DNA of 64,000 nt from Defluviicoccus sp. (lineage in GTDB: Bacteria > Pseudomonadota > Alphaproteobacteria > MPNO01). Positions 51,706 through 62,406 of the stretch are shown here, piece after piece. The notes under the pieces are model-generated. The model was given only the letters and a program-made list of their open reading frames with translations, searched no databases and was not told the origin of the DNA. Both the position numbers and the translations under genes were made by a program. The DNA is taken from contig JAJEHI010000085.1 of the NCBI GenBank assembly GCA_022823775.1, positions 1 through 64,000 on the forward strand. The letters run 5' to 3'. The stretch's first letter is position 1. Every line of letters starts with the position of its first letter.

Positions 51706-52632
51706 CTACAACCCCGCCCGCGACCCGGCAGCGACGCCGGCTTCCCGGGCATAATCGTCGGCGGCAACCTTGGCGCCGCCTTCCGGGCGCGCGCGACCGA
51801 GCGAGACCCGGCCGTCGCCCGCCGCGATAACGAGACCCCCCTCCTCCACCGCGACGATTTCGCCCGGCTCGCCGCCTGCTCCGTCGACCCGCCTCGATTC
51901 GAACAGCTGGACCGTCGTTCCGCCGATCGTGGTCCACGCGCCGGGCGCCGGATCGGCGCCACGGATCAAATTGTGGACTTCCCGCGCCGGTCTGGACCAG
52001 TCGATCTCGACATCCGCCTTGCGGCACCAGCTCTCGTAGGTCGACTGGCTGTCGTCCTGAACGATCTTCGGCGCCTTGCCCTCGCGCACCAGATCGACGC
52101 TCTCGATCATCGCCTCGACCCCGAGCGGGAACAGCTTGTCGAAATAGACCGTCCCGAGAGTGTCGTTCTCCAGAACGTCCACCTCCTTCTGCATCAGGAT
52201 CGGGCCGGTATCGAGACCGTTGTCCGGCCAGAAGATGGAGAGCCCGGTCCTCGTCGCGCCCTGGATGATCGGCCAGTTGATCGAGCTCGGCCCGCGGTGC
52301 CTCGGGAGCAGCGAGGGGTGGTACTGGATCGTCCCTTTCGTCGGGATGTAGAGGAAGTCTTCGGGCACGAAGAGCGTGACGAACGCCATCACCCCGAGAT
52401 CGGGCTTCATGGCGCGGTACTCCTCCCACACCGCCGGCTCCTTGTAGGACGGCGGCTGCAGGAGCGGGATTCCGCGTTCCAGCGCGGCCTCCTTGAGGGG
52501 GTCGGCCCGGCGCCCCTCGCGGTCGGGCGCGCAGTAGACCGCGATGACCTCTTCGCCGCGTTCGAGCAGCGCCTCGAGCACCGCCTTTCCGAATGCCTGC
52601 TGTCCGATCAGGGCTATGCGCATACCCGCCAT
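51706..52632 (-). CDS. Formyltransferase-family protein, 10-formyl-THF hydrolase-domain-like
   Basis: 308 residues. MRIALIGQQAFG start, the H105-PSLLP-R-H-R-G block and GLD141TG match the folate formyl-transfer/hydrolase fold. Segments such as YHPSLLPRHRG, INW and SIFW-D-GLDTG resemble the N-terminal hydrolase domain of 10-formyl-THF dehydrogenase (ALDH1L) more than Fmt. No aldehyde dehydrogenase domain is fused. It may hydrolyse or transfer the formyl group of 10-formyl-THF, or formylate another amine. A start at the next ATG (52623) is possible. Confidence 0.85.
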   Translation of the reverse strand: MAGMRIALIGQQAFGKAVLEALLERGEEVIAVYCAPDREGRRADPLKEAALERGIPLLQPPSYKEPAVWEEYRAMKPDLGVMAFVTLFVPEDFLYIPTKGTIQYHPSLLPRHRGPSSINWPIIQGATRTGLSIFWPDNGLDTGPILMQKEVDVLENDTLGTVYFDKLFPLGVEAMIESVDLVREGKAPKIVQDDSQSTYESWCRKADVEIDWSRPAREVHNLIRGADPAPGAWTTIGGTTVQLFESRRVDGAGGEPGEIVAVEEGGLVIAAGDGRVSLGRARPEGGAKVAADDYAREAGVAAGSRAGL

Positions 52633-52761
52633 CCTCCATCCGTCCCGCGGCGGCAGACCTTAGACCAGCGTCCCGGCACGTCCAAGACCGCCGGGGGCTC
52701 GCCAGAAGCGACGTTCTGACATACTGTGCCGCCTCCGCCGACCGTCAGGGAAACTACGGGA

Positions 52762-54039
52762 ATGTCGCTCAAGGAGCGGGCGCTCGCCTATCACCGCGCC
52801 GATCCCCCGGGGAAGCTGGAGGTGGTCGCGTCCAAGCCGGTATCGACGCCCGACGATCTGACGCTTGCCTATTCCCCCGGCGTAGCCGACGCCTGTCTCG
52901 CCATCGTCGACGACCCGGCGGCCGCCGCCGAGATGACCGGGCGCGCGAACCGGGTCGGCGTGATCAGCAACGGCACCGCGGTGCTCGGCCTCGGCAACAT
53001 CGGCGCGCTCGCGTCCAAGCCGGTGATGGAAGGCAAGGCGGTCCTGTTCAAGCGTTTCGCCGGGATCGACGTGTTCGACATCGAGATCGCCGAGACCGGC
53101 GTGGACGCCTTCGTGGACACCGTCGCGCGGCTCGAGCCGACCTTCGGCGGCATCAACCTGGAGGACATCAAGGCGCCGGAGTGTTTCGAGATCGAGCGCA
53201 AGCTGATCGAGCGCATGAACATCCCGGTCTTTCACGACGACCAGCACGGCACCGCCGTGGTCACGGCGGCCGCCCTGGTCAACTGGCTCGAACTGACCGG
53301 GCGTCGGCTGGAGGACGTGCGCCTCGTCTGCTCGGGCGCCGGCGCGGCGGCCATCGCCGGCCTCGACCTGCTTACCGGAATGGGCCTTCGGGCCGACTCG
53401 GTCGTCGTCGCCGACAGTCGCGGCGTCATTTACGAGGGCCGCGACGAGACGATGGAGCCGAACAAGGCGCGCTATGCGGCAAAGACCGACCTTCGAACGA
53501 TCAGCGAGGCAATGGCCGGCGCCGATGTCTTTCTGGGGGTTTCGGCGGCGGGCCTGATCGATGCCGACATGGTGCGGACGATGGCCCGCGATCCGCTGGT
53601 GCTGGCGCTGGCGAACCCCGATCCCGAGATCTGCCCGCCCGAGGCGCATGCGGCGCGGGACGACGTGACGATCGCGACCGGCCGGTCGGACTATCCCAAC
53701 CAGGTCAACAACGTGCTCTGCTTTCCGTTCCTGTTCCGCGGCGCGCTCGATGTAGGCGCAAGGACGGTGAATCTCGCGATGAAAGCGGCGTGCGTGCGTG
53801 CCCTCGCCGGGCTCGCCCGCGGCGAACCGCCCGCAATCGTCGGCGCGACCTATCCGGGCGAATCCCTCGCGTTCGGGCCCGGATACCTCGTGCCCAAGCC
53901 GTTCGATCCACGGCTCGCCGTGGATGTGCCGATCGCGGTCGCGCGGGCGGCAATGGAAAGCGGCGTGGCGTCACGGCCGATCGAAGACATGGAATCGTAT
54001 CGGCGACGGCTGCAAGCATTTTCCGAAGCGCGCGCCTGA
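52762..54039 (+). CDS. NAD(P)-dependent malic enzyme
   Basis: 425 residues. Malic-enzyme landmarks: [13 protein letters not shown] with the catalytic tyrosine, [36 protein letters not shown] with acidic metal ligands, and [10 protein letters not shown]. It oxidatively decarboxylates malate to pyruvate. It lacks the phosphotransacetylase-like C-terminal half of MaeB/TME, so it is the short bacterial form. ATG 52762 chosen by family alignment; upstream in-frame codons lack similarity. Confidence 0.93.
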   Translation: MSLKERALAYHRADPPGKLEVVASKPVSTPDDLTLAYSPGVADACLAIVDDPAAAAEMTGRANRVGVISNGTAVLGLGNIGALASKPVMEGKAVLFKRFAGIDVFDIEIAETGVDAFVDTVARLEPTFGGINLEDIKAPECFEIERKLIERMNIPVFHDDQHGTAVVTAAALVNWLELTGRRLEDVRLVCSGAGAAAIAGLDLLTGMGLRADSVVVADSRGVIYEGRDETMEPNKARYAAKTDLRTISEAMAGADVFLGVSAAGLIDADMVRTMARDPLVLALANPDPEICPPEAHAARDDVTIATGRSDYPNQVNNVLCFPFLFRGALDVGARTVNLAMKAACVRALAGLARGEPPAIVGATYPGESLAFGPGYLVPKPFDPRLAVDVPIAVARAAMESGVASRPIEDMESYRRRLQAFSEARA

Positions 54040-54093
54040 ACCGGCGCGATAGCCTATGATCCCGCCGCCCGGCTCAACAGGAAGTTCAAGCCA

Positions 54094-55092
54094 ATGAAGC
54101 TCGACGTCTTCAATCACGTTTTCCCCGAGGTGTTCATCGAGACGCTGGCGGAGACCATGCCCAAACGCGCGGTAGCGCGATGGCGCTCCATCGACACCCT
54201 CTGGAACATGGACGCGCGGCTCCGCCTGCTCGACGAGTTCGGCGACTACCAGCAGGTCATTTCGATGTCGCAGCCGCCCATCGACATTCTCGGAGGACCT
54301 GAGCAAACGCCGGCGCTCGCCCGGATCGCGAACGACGGCATGGCGGAAATCTGCCGGGCGCATCCCGACCGCTTCCCGAGCTTCCTCCTCAGCCTGCCCA
54401 TGAACAACCCCGACGAAGCGGTGAAGGAGGTGGACCGGGCGGTAACGGAGCTCGGCGCGTGCGGCGCCCAGATCCATTCCAACGTCAATGGCCGCGCGCT
54501 CGACGATCCGGCGTTCTTCCCGGTATTCGAACGGCTGGAACGCCTCGGCAAGCCGGTTTTCCTGCATCCCGCGCGACCGATGGCTCATGCCGACTACCAG
54601 GCCGAGGACGAGTCGAAATACGAGATCTTCTGGGGCCTCGGCTGGGCGTACGAAACGTCCGCGGCGATGGCGCGCATCGTGTTCTCCGGCATGTTCGACA
54701 AGCTGCCCGACCTCAAGATGCTCGCGCACCACTGGGGCGCCTACATACCCCACGCCGAAGGCCGGCTGCCGCATTGGGAAGGCCGGTCGTCGCAATCGGA
54801 CGAGACCGATTACGGCCCGTTGAAGGACAATCTCAAGCGTCCGGTAACGGAATATTTCAAGATGTTCTACGCGGATACCGCGATGTTCGGCGCGCAGGCG
54901 GCGAGCCAGTGCGGTCTCGAATTCTTCGGCGCCGCCCACTCGCTGTTCGCGACCGATTGCCCGTTCGATCGCGAGGGCGGCCGGATCCTGATGCGGGACA
55001 CCATCGCCGTCATGGACAATTTGCGCTGCACGGACCGGGAGCGCGAGGACATGTACCTCAACAACGGCCGCGCGTTTCTCGGTCTGGAATAA
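54094..55092 (+). CDS. Amidohydrolase family 2 protein (gamma-resorcylate decarboxylase/ACMSD-like)
   Basis: 332 residues. FNHVFPE replaces the usual HxH at the N-terminus with N-H, so one metal ligand may be missing or shifted; later sites FLHPARPM, LAHHWGAY and ATDCPFDREGG (catalytic Asp) are present. The likely reaction is non-oxidative decarboxylation or hydration of a cyclic or unsaturated acid. It precedes a D-amino-acid dehydrogenase gene by 6 nt, so the two probably form an operon. Confidence 0.85.
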   Translation: MKLDVFNHVFPEVFIETLAETMPKRAVARWRSIDTLWNMDARLRLLDEFGDYQQVISMSQPPIDILGGPEQTPALARIANDGMAEICRAHPDRFPSFLLSLPMNNPDEAVKEVDRAVTELGACGAQIHSNVNGRALDDPAFFPVFERLERLGKPVFLHPARPMAHADYQAEDESKYEIFWGLGWAYETSAAMARIVFSGMFDKLPDLKMLAHHWGAYIPHAEGRLPHWEGRSSQSDETDYGPLKDNLKRPVTEYFKMFYADTAMFGAQAASQCGLEFFGAAHSLFATDCPFDREGGRILMRDTIAVMDNLRCTDREREDMYLNNGRAFLGLE

Positions 55093-55098
55093 CCGCCG

Positions 55099-56343
55099 GT
55101 GAGCCAGCCCCGCGACGTCATCGTCCTCGGCGCCGGGATCGTCGGGCTCTGCTCGGCGCTCTCGCTCCAGCGCGACGGACACCGGGTCACGGTGATCGAC
55201 CGGCTGCCGCCGGGCGAGGGAACGTCATACGGCAACGCCGGCCTGATCCAGATCGACGCGGTGCTGCCGATCGCCATGCCGGGCATCCTGCGGAAAGTCC
55301 CGCGAATGCTGACCGACCCGGAAGGGCCGCTGGTGATCCGCTGGCGGTATCTGGTCAGGCTCGCGCCCTGGCTGATCCGTTTCGTCGCCGCGGCGCGCCC
55401 CGGCCAGGTGGAATCGATCTCGATCGCCCTCGCCGCCCTGCTGGAGCACGCCCACGCGTCATACCGCCCGCTGCTCGCCGCTTGCGATGGGGAGGATCTG
55501 TTCGTTCCGACAGGCGAACTCTTCGTCTACCGCCAGCGCGCCGCATATGAAGCGGCGAAGCCCGATCACGAGCGCCGCCGCCGCCTCGGGATTGCGATGG
55601 AAGAAGTCGGGCCTTCGGAAATGCGCCAGCTCGAACCGGCGCTCTCCCCCGATATCGAATTCGGCGTGTTCTCTCCGGGCTGCTTGCGCGTCGCGAACCC
55701 GCTGACGCTGTCCCAACGTCTGGCCGAAACCGTCGTGCGTGGAGGCGGTTCCATTCTCCGGGAGTCCGTGACCGACATCGTGGCCGGAGCCGACGGACCT
55801 GCCGCGGTGATCACCGACAAGGGCCGTCACGACGTGGACCGGCTCGTTGTCGCCATGGGCGCGTTTTCGAAACGATGGGCGGCCAGGCTGGGAGCGCGGG
55901 TGCCGCTCGACACCGAACGCGGCTACCACCTGATGCTCCCCCGGCCGGGGGTCGAGCTTCGCACCCCCCTGCTGGAGGGCGGCCACCGATTCGGCATCAC
56001 GCCGATGAGCCACGGCGTCCGGCTCGCCGGCACCGCGGAGCTCGCCAGCCTCGACGCTCCGCCGAATTACCGGCGTTCGCGCATGCTGGGCCGGATGGCG
56101 CAGAAGATCGTCCCGGATCTCAGGCTGGACGATGCGGAGGAATGGATGGGATTCCGGCCTTCGATGCCGGACAGCCTGCCGGTGATCGGTCCCGTCCCGG
56201 GATCCGAGCGCGCGTTCCTCGCCTTCGGCCACGGCCATCTCGGCCTGACGCTCGGCGCGATCACCGGGCAATTGGTCGCCGACCTCGTCGCGGGCCGGGA
56301 AAGCGAGATCGACCGCACCCCCTATCGCGCCGACCGCTTCTAG
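55099..56343 (+). CDS. FAD-dependent D-amino-acid dehydrogenase-like oxidoreductase
   Basis: 414 residues. FAD-binding VLGAGIVGLCSALSL near residues 8-22, and the DAO-family C-terminal WMGFRPSMPDSLPVIGPV with GHGHLGLTLG. Resembles DadA. It oxidises a D-amino acid or secondary amine and passes electrons to the respiratory chain. GTG start at 55099, 6 nt after the amidohydrolase stop. No alanine racemase gene is present. Confidence 0.88.
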   Translation: MSQPRDVIVLGAGIVGLCSALSLQRDGHRVTVIDRLPPGEGTSYGNAGLIQIDAVLPIAMPGILRKVPRMLTDPEGPLVIRWRYLVRLAPWLIRFVAAARPGQVESISIALAALLEHAHASYRPLLAACDGEDLFVPTGELFVYRQRAAYEAAKPDHERRRRLGIAMEEVGPSEMRQLEPALSPDIEFGVFSPGCLRVANPLTLSQRLAETVVRGGGSILRESVTDIVAGADGPAAVITDKGRHDVDRLVVAMGAFSKRWAARLGARVPLDTERGYHLMLPRPGVELRTPLLEGGHRFGITPMSHGVRLAGTAELASLDAPPNYRRSRMLGRMAQKIVPDLRLDDAEEWMGFRPSMPDSLPVIGPVPGSERAFLAFGHGHLGLTLGAITGQLVADLVAGRESEIDRTPYRADRF

Positions 56344-56355
56344 CCCGTCCCGCCC

Positions 56356-57102
56356 TCAGGCAAAGCTGCCGCCGCCGTTGACGTTCATCACCTCTCCGGT
56401 AATGAAGCTCGCGCGGTCGGATATCAGGAAGCGGGCGGCGTCCGCTATCTCTTCCGGGCGACCCATCCGGCCGAGCACCGAACGGCTCCGCGCCTGGGCC
56501 AGATCCTCCTCGGTGTAATCCGCCGTCATCGCTGTTTCCGTCGCGCCGGGCGCTATCGCGTTGACCCTGATCCCGTCCGCGCCCAGCGCACGGGCGAGCG
56601 AGCGGGTCAGCGCGACGATCGCCGCCTTCGAACTCGCATAAGCGGGTCCGCCGCGTCCCGTGCCGCCGACCCCGCCGACATGAACGATCCCCGATGCCGT
56701 GAGGACGATCGAGCCGCCGCCCCGTTCGCCCATCGGCCGTGCCGCCGCCTGGGACATCAGGAACGACCCGGTGACGTTGACGGCGAGCACGCGGTTGAAT
56801 TCGTCTGCGCCCAGATCGCGCCACGGGGCGGTGGAATGGATCGCGGCGAAGTGGATCATCGCGTCGAGTCCTCCGAACCTCTCCACGGCGGTCTCGACCG
56901 CGCGTTCGCAATCGTCTGCGTTAGAGACGTCCGCGGCGAAGGGAACCAGCGCATTGCCCGCTCCCGGATGGGCGGCTTCGATGGCGTCGGAACTCAGATC
57001 GAGCGCGAGAACCCGATGCCCCTCGGCCGCCAGGTCGCGGGCGCAGGCCTGCCCGATGCCGCTCGCGGCGCCGGTGACGATCACATTTTTTTCTTCGCTC
57101 AT
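56356..57102 (-). CDS. Short-chain dehydrogenase/reductase
   Basis: 248 residues. TGAASGIG cofactor motif at about 11-18, the Ser in VLTASG, catalytic YASSK, and a C-terminal FITGEVMNVNGGG. The Ser-to-Tyr segment carries a glycine-rich insertion (VGGVGGTGRGG). NAD(P)-dependent oxidoreductase of unknown substrate; FabG-like subgroup. It follows the TPR protein gene by 15 nt on the same strand. Confidence 0.88.
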   Translation of the reverse strand: MSEEKNVIVTGAASGIGQACARDLAAEGHRVLALDLSSDAIEAAHPGAGNALVPFAADVSNADDCERAVETAVERFGGLDAMIHFAAIHSTAPWRDLGADEFNRVLAVNVTGSFLMSQAAARPMGERGGGSIVLTASGIVHVGGVGGTGRGGPAYASSKAAIVALTRSLARALGADGIRVNAIAPGATETAMTADYTEEDLAQARSRSVLGRMGRPEEIADAARFLISDRASFITGEVMNVNGGGSFA

Positions 57103-57117
57103 CTCTGTTCTCGAAGG

Positions 57118-58509
57118 CTATTGGACCAGGGACGCGGCTCTTGCGGCGGCTGCCTCCGCGGCGTCGGTCTCGCCGAGCGCCGAGAGCACGCGCGCGTAAC
57201 GCCCCAACGCGACCGGGCTGGTCGACTTCTCCTCGCATCGTTCGGCGAGAAGAGAGGAAGCGAGCCTGTCCCGTCCTGCGTTTTCCGCCGCGTGGATCAG
57301 CACCCGGCGGAACAGGTCGCGTTGCGCGTGGCTGCCGCCGATCGCGGTAATACCCCGTCGCCTCGGGTAGAGGAGATCGACGGCCGTTTCCCAGTCTTCC
57401 GATTTCGACGCCGCGGCGGCGCGGCAGAGCGCCAGCCCGTATTCGGCCATGATTGCCGACTGCGTACCCTTGGCGGTCTGCGCCAAAGCTCCCGCGCCGG
57501 CGATCAGCGCGTCCAGCGCGTCCTTGCGTCCGGCAGCCGCGAATGCCATCGCATAGTGCACGTCGGTAAAGACGAGCTGCAGGTCGTCGGCCCGTTCCGC
57601 GGCCGCATCCGCCACCCGCCCCCACCGGTCGCCCACATCGACGCCTTCCTCTTCCAGTCGCCAGAGAATCGAGACGGCGTTGCAGATGTCGAGATATTCG
57701 AATGCGTCCGAGGGCAGTACCTCGCGGTCGTAGAGGTCGAGGACGGCATCGAATCGGCCGAGCTCGAAATAGAAGAGCGCGCGATGCCACCAGAGATGGT
57801 TGGCGAAAGCGTTGCACCCACCGAAATCCGCCGCCTTCCCGTCGACCCAAGAGATTCCATCGCGCTGGCGCCCCGTCATCTCCATCACGTGAGCCACCGC
57901 ATGCGTCGCCCAGATGTCGGTCGGATCGATCTCGACCGCGCGCCGACCGCGGCGTTCCGCTTCTTCGTAGGCGCCGCATTCCTCCAGCGCGAAGGCCGAC
58001 ATGCCGAGCACCTTGCCGTAGTCCGGCACCGATTCGTCCCAGGCCGGCGCGACCCGTGCCTGAACCTCGCGCATGCCCCGGCAATCGCCGAGATAGAAAT
58101 TCCAGTACTCCGAGAGCTTGAGGGCGAGCACGTCGCGCGGCCACTCCGTCACGATCGCGTCCCAAATGTCGAGCGCATGTTTCTGGTCTCCGGACACCCA
58201 CGCGTCCAGAGCTTCGACATGCAGTTTCTCGCGCCGGTTGCAGCCGTTCTCCCGGGCTGCCTCCCGAGCGGCTTCCAGGGAGGACAACGCGCGCTTAAGA
58301 AGTCTCCGGCTCGCGAACAGCAGCATGAAGTAGCCGCGCAGCACGTTCGCCATGACGAAGGACGGGTCGGCCTCGAGCGTCGCCTTCAGATGGTCGCCGG
58401 TGTCCATCCGGAGACCGAGATATGCGCCGACCGTGCGGTCGAACCCCGCGACCGCCTCGTCGCTCGCGGCGTTGATCTCAAGCCCGCGGCAATCCGTTCT
58501 TGTCGTCAC
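57118..58509 (-). CDS. Tetratricopeptide-repeat protein (TTC38-like)
   Basis: 463 residues, all-helical with several TPR-type helix pairs. Segments such as VLALKLSEYWNFYLGD, GAYEEAERRGRRAVEIDPTD, WATHAVAHVMEMTGR and AFANHLWWHRALFYFELGRFDAVLDLYD match the TTC38 family conserved in bacteria and animals. No signal peptide. Its role is likely protein-protein interaction; molecular function unknown. First of a two-gene unit with the SDR. Confidence 0.8.
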   Translation of the reverse strand: MTTRTDCRGLEINAASDEAVAGFDRTVGAYLGLRMDTGDHLKATLEADPSFVMANVLRGYFMLLFASRRLLKRALSSLEAAREAARENGCNRREKLHVEALDAWVSGDQKHALDIWDAIVTEWPRDVLALKLSEYWNFYLGDCRGMREVQARVAPAWDESVPDYGKVLGMSAFALEECGAYEEAERRGRRAVEIDPTDIWATHAVAHVMEMTGRQRDGISWVDGKAADFGGCNAFANHLWWHRALFYFELGRFDAVLDLYDREVLPSDAFEYLDICNAVSILWRLEEEGVDVGDRWGRVADAAAERADDLQLVFTDVHYAMAFAAAGRKDALDALIAGAGALAQTAKGTQSAIMAEYGLALCRAAAASKSEDWETAVDLLYPRRRGITAIGGSHAQRDLFRRVLIHAAENAGRDRLASSLLAERCEEKSTSPVALGRYARVLSALGETDAAEAAAARAASLVQ

Positions 58510-58621
58510 CGGACCCTCCTTTGTCTCCGAGGCAAGCTAGCACGCGGGCGGATCGACAGAAATGCGGCGAAGCGCCGCCGCTTTGACTATGCTTGCCCCG
58601 CCAAAGGGAAAGGATGAAACC

Positions 58622-59944
58622 ATGGACGGCTCGCTGAGCCCGGCGCAGATCGAACTTCAGGCCCGTGCGCGGGCGCTCGCCCAGGATCACGTAGCCGGCC
58701 GTGCGGCCGAAATCGACGAGAGCAGGGAGTATCCCTGGGACACGGTGGACCTGCTCAGGGACGCCGGTTTCATGGGAATGACGGTGCCGGAATCCCTTGG
58801 CGGGCAGGGTCTCGGCTTTCTGGACGCCTCGCTGGTCATCGAGGAGTTCGCGAAGGTCTGCGCCGTAACCGGACGCATCGCGGTGGAGTCCAATATGGGG
58901 GCGATCTCCGCGGTGCTCGCATACGGAACGGACGAGCAAAAGCGGCAATGGGCCGACGGCGTGCTGGGCGGCGACAAGCCGGCGATCTGCATCACGGAGC
59001 CGGAAGCCGGCAGCGCCGCTTCGGAAATGACGACGCGCGCCGACCGCAAAGGAAACGGTTTCGTCCTCAACGGCCGCAAGCACTGGATAACGGGCGGCGG
59101 GGTGTCGCGGCTTCATCTCGTCTTCGCCCGGGTTTACGACGAGCGCGGAGAGGAGGAAGGAATCGCCGGATTCATCGCGACCCGCGACGAAACTCCGGGC
59201 CTCCTCATCGGAGAGCGCGAGCGGACCATGGGGCTTCGCGGCATTCCCGAGACCGAGATCGTTTTCGAGGACATGACGGTCCCGGCGTCCGCCATGGTCG
59301 TGCCGCCGCGGGGGCTGCGAAAGGGCTTCGCCGACCTGATGAACGCCTATAACAGCCAGCGCGTCGGCGCGGCGACGGTTGCGCTCGGCGTGGCCGCGGG
59401 CGCCTTCGACCACGCGCTCGAATACGCCAAGACGCGCGAGCAGTTCGGCCGCCCGATCTGCGAGTTCCAGGGCTTGCAGTGGATGCTGGCGGACATGTCG
59501 ATCGAGATCGAGGCCGCCCGGGCGATGATCCACCGCGCCGCGCGCTCGGCGGGAGACGGGTTTCCGGACATGCTGATGGCCGCCCAGGCCAAGGTGCTGT
59601 CGAGCGAAATGGCCATCCGGGTGACCAACGACGCGCTCCAGGTCTTCGGCGCCGCGGGCTATTCCCAGTCCCGCCCTCTGGAACGGATGGTCCGCGACGC
59701 CCGGATGTTCGCCATCGGCGGAGGGACGGCGCAGATCCTCAGAACCGTCGTCGCGAGCCGGTTGCTCGACAGGCGGCTGCCGCAAACGCGCGACGGCTAT
59801 GCGAAGGAGTCGTCCGCAGGCACCGCCAAGACTTCGCGCCGCCGCGAGAGAGAGGCCGCTGCGCTCCGGCAGAACCTGCGGCGCCGGAAGGCCCAGAACA
59901 GGGCACGAAACGCCCCCGGCGGCGAGGCGCCCGACGCCCGATAG
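58622..59944 (+). CDS. Acyl-CoA dehydrogenase with atypical active site and basic tail
   Basis: 440 residues with the flavin-binding pattern CITEPEAGSAASEMTT and the KTREQFGRPICEFQ helix. The two positions that carry the catalytic glutamate in characterised members hold Q246 (YNSQRV) and glycine (IGGGTAQI, 365-372). The usual family end LPQTRDGY is at 387-393; a 45-residue Arg/Ala-rich tail follows (SRRREREAAALRQNLRRRK). ATG 58622 fits the family N-terminus. The tail looks like a small basic gene fused to it. Substrate unknown. Confidence 0.85.
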   Translation: MDGSLSPAQIELQARARALAQDHVAGRAAEIDESREYPWDTVDLLRDAGFMGMTVPESLGGQGLGFLDASLVIEEFAKVCAVTGRIAVESNMGAISAVLAYGTDEQKRQWADGVLGGDKPAICITEPEAGSAASEMTTRADRKGNGFVLNGRKHWITGGGVSRLHLVFARVYDERGEEEGIAGFIATRDETPGLLIGERERTMGLRGIPETEIVFEDMTVPASAMVVPPRGLRKGFADLMNAYNSQRVGAATVALGVAAGAFDHALEYAKTREQFGRPICEFQGLQWMLADMSIEIEAARAMIHRAARSAGDGFPDMLMAAQAKVLSSEMAIRVTNDALQVFGAAGYSQSRPLERMVRDARMFAIGGGTAQILRTVVASRLLDRRLPQTRDGYAKESSAGTAKTSRRREREAAALRQNLRRRKAQNRARNAPGGEAPDAR

Positions 59945-60028
59945 GCGCAGATTCTGGAACCGCGCCCGGCTGGCGGCTATACAACGCTGCCCATGATCGG
60001 ACCGCTCCCCGTTTTCGACCGCTGACCG

Positions 60029-61296
<1,268 letters not shown>

Positions 61297-61300
<4 letters not shown>

Positions 61301-61731
61301 CCCGGAAGCTCTCGCTCATCGCCCGCGACCCCGAAGACCTGGAGGTGATTTCGTCGATCCTCCAGGACGCCGTCGTGCCGGTTAACGAGATAACCTTCAT
61401 CGCGGAACAAAACCGTTTCGTCCTCATCGCGAGCCGGTTCTGCCGGGAAGACCGCGAAGAAGGGGAGGAAACGCCGAACGACGTGTTCGAGCGGGTCAGC
61501 TGCGCTGTCCGGTTCGACCGGATCGGCGCGGTCAAGAGGCGGAATCTGGACCCGGCCCGGTTGACCGGGGTGCTGTCCCTGCTCGCCATCCGGCCCGAAG
61601 CGGGGTATATCGACTTGGTTTTTTCGGGGGGCGGCGCGATCCGGCTGATCGCGGACGAAATCGCCTGCCGGATCGACGACCTTGACCTGCGGTGGCCGAC
61701 CCGGCTGAAGCCGGACCACCCCGAGAGCTGA
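61297..61731 (+). CDS. DUF2948 family protein
   Basis: 144 residues, conserved in Alphaproteobacteria between murA and his genes. Segments [25 protein letters not shown] and RFDRIGAV are family-like. Soluble; function unknown. ATG at 61297 overlaps the murA stop by four bases. Confidence 0.9.
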
Positions 61732-61743
61732 GGCAGACCCGAC

Positions 61744-62406
61744 GTGGACCCGAACAAGGCATTGGTGCTGGCGCTGCCGCGCGGCCGGATCCTGAGCGAG
61801 GTGATGCCGTTGCTCTCCCGGGTCGGAATCGTTCCGGGAGGCGGGTTCGACGAAACCGACAGCCGCGCGCTCCAGTTCCCCACCAGCGTGGAGAATTTCT
61901 CGATCATCCGGGTGCGCAGCTTCGACGTGGCGACCTTCGTCGCGTTCGGGGCGGCCCATTTCGGCATCGCGGGAAACGATGTCCTGATGGAATTCGACTA
62001 CCCGGAGATATACGCGCCGCTCGATCTCGGCATCGGCAAGTGCCGCATGGCGGTGGCCGCGACCTCGGAGCTCCTCGAAACCGAAAAGCCGGAACGCTGG
62101 AGCCACGTCCGGGTGGCGACCAAGTACCCCTCGATCACCAAACGTCATTTCGCGGCGCGGGATGTCCAGGCGGAGTGCATCAAGCTCAACGGCGCGCTGG
62201 AGCTCGCGCCGCGGCTCGGGCTGTGCCGCCGCGTGGTCGACCTGGTGTCGACGGGCGCGACGCTCCGGGCCAACGGCCTCGTCGAAGTCGAGACCATCGC
62301 GCATATCACCTCGCGCCTCGCGGTCAATCGCGCCGCGCTCAAGACCCGGTCGGAAGAGATCAATCGCTGGATCGGCCGGTTCCGGGACGCGCTCGATGCC
62401 GGCTAG
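61744..62406 (+). CDS. hisG: ATP phosphoribosyltransferase, short form
   Basis: First enzyme of histidine biosynthesis. 220 residues without the C-terminal regulatory domain: the HisGS form, which needs HisZ as regulatory subunit (not in the window). LALPRGRI start, GIAGNDVL and DLVSTGATLRANGL PRPP-binding segment. GTG start at 61744, 12 nt after the DUF2948 gene. Overlaps hisD by 11 nt. Confidence 0.95.
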   Translation: MDPNKALVLALPRGRILSEVMPLLSRVGIVPGGGFDETDSRALQFPTSVENFSIIRVRSFDVATFVAFGAAHFGIAGNDVLMEFDYPEIYAPLDLGIGKCRMAVAATSELLETEKPERWSHVRVATKYPSITKRHFAARDVQAECIKLNGALELAPRLGLCRRVVDLVSTGATLRANGLVEVETIAHITSRLAVNRAALKTRSEEINRWIGRFRDALDAG

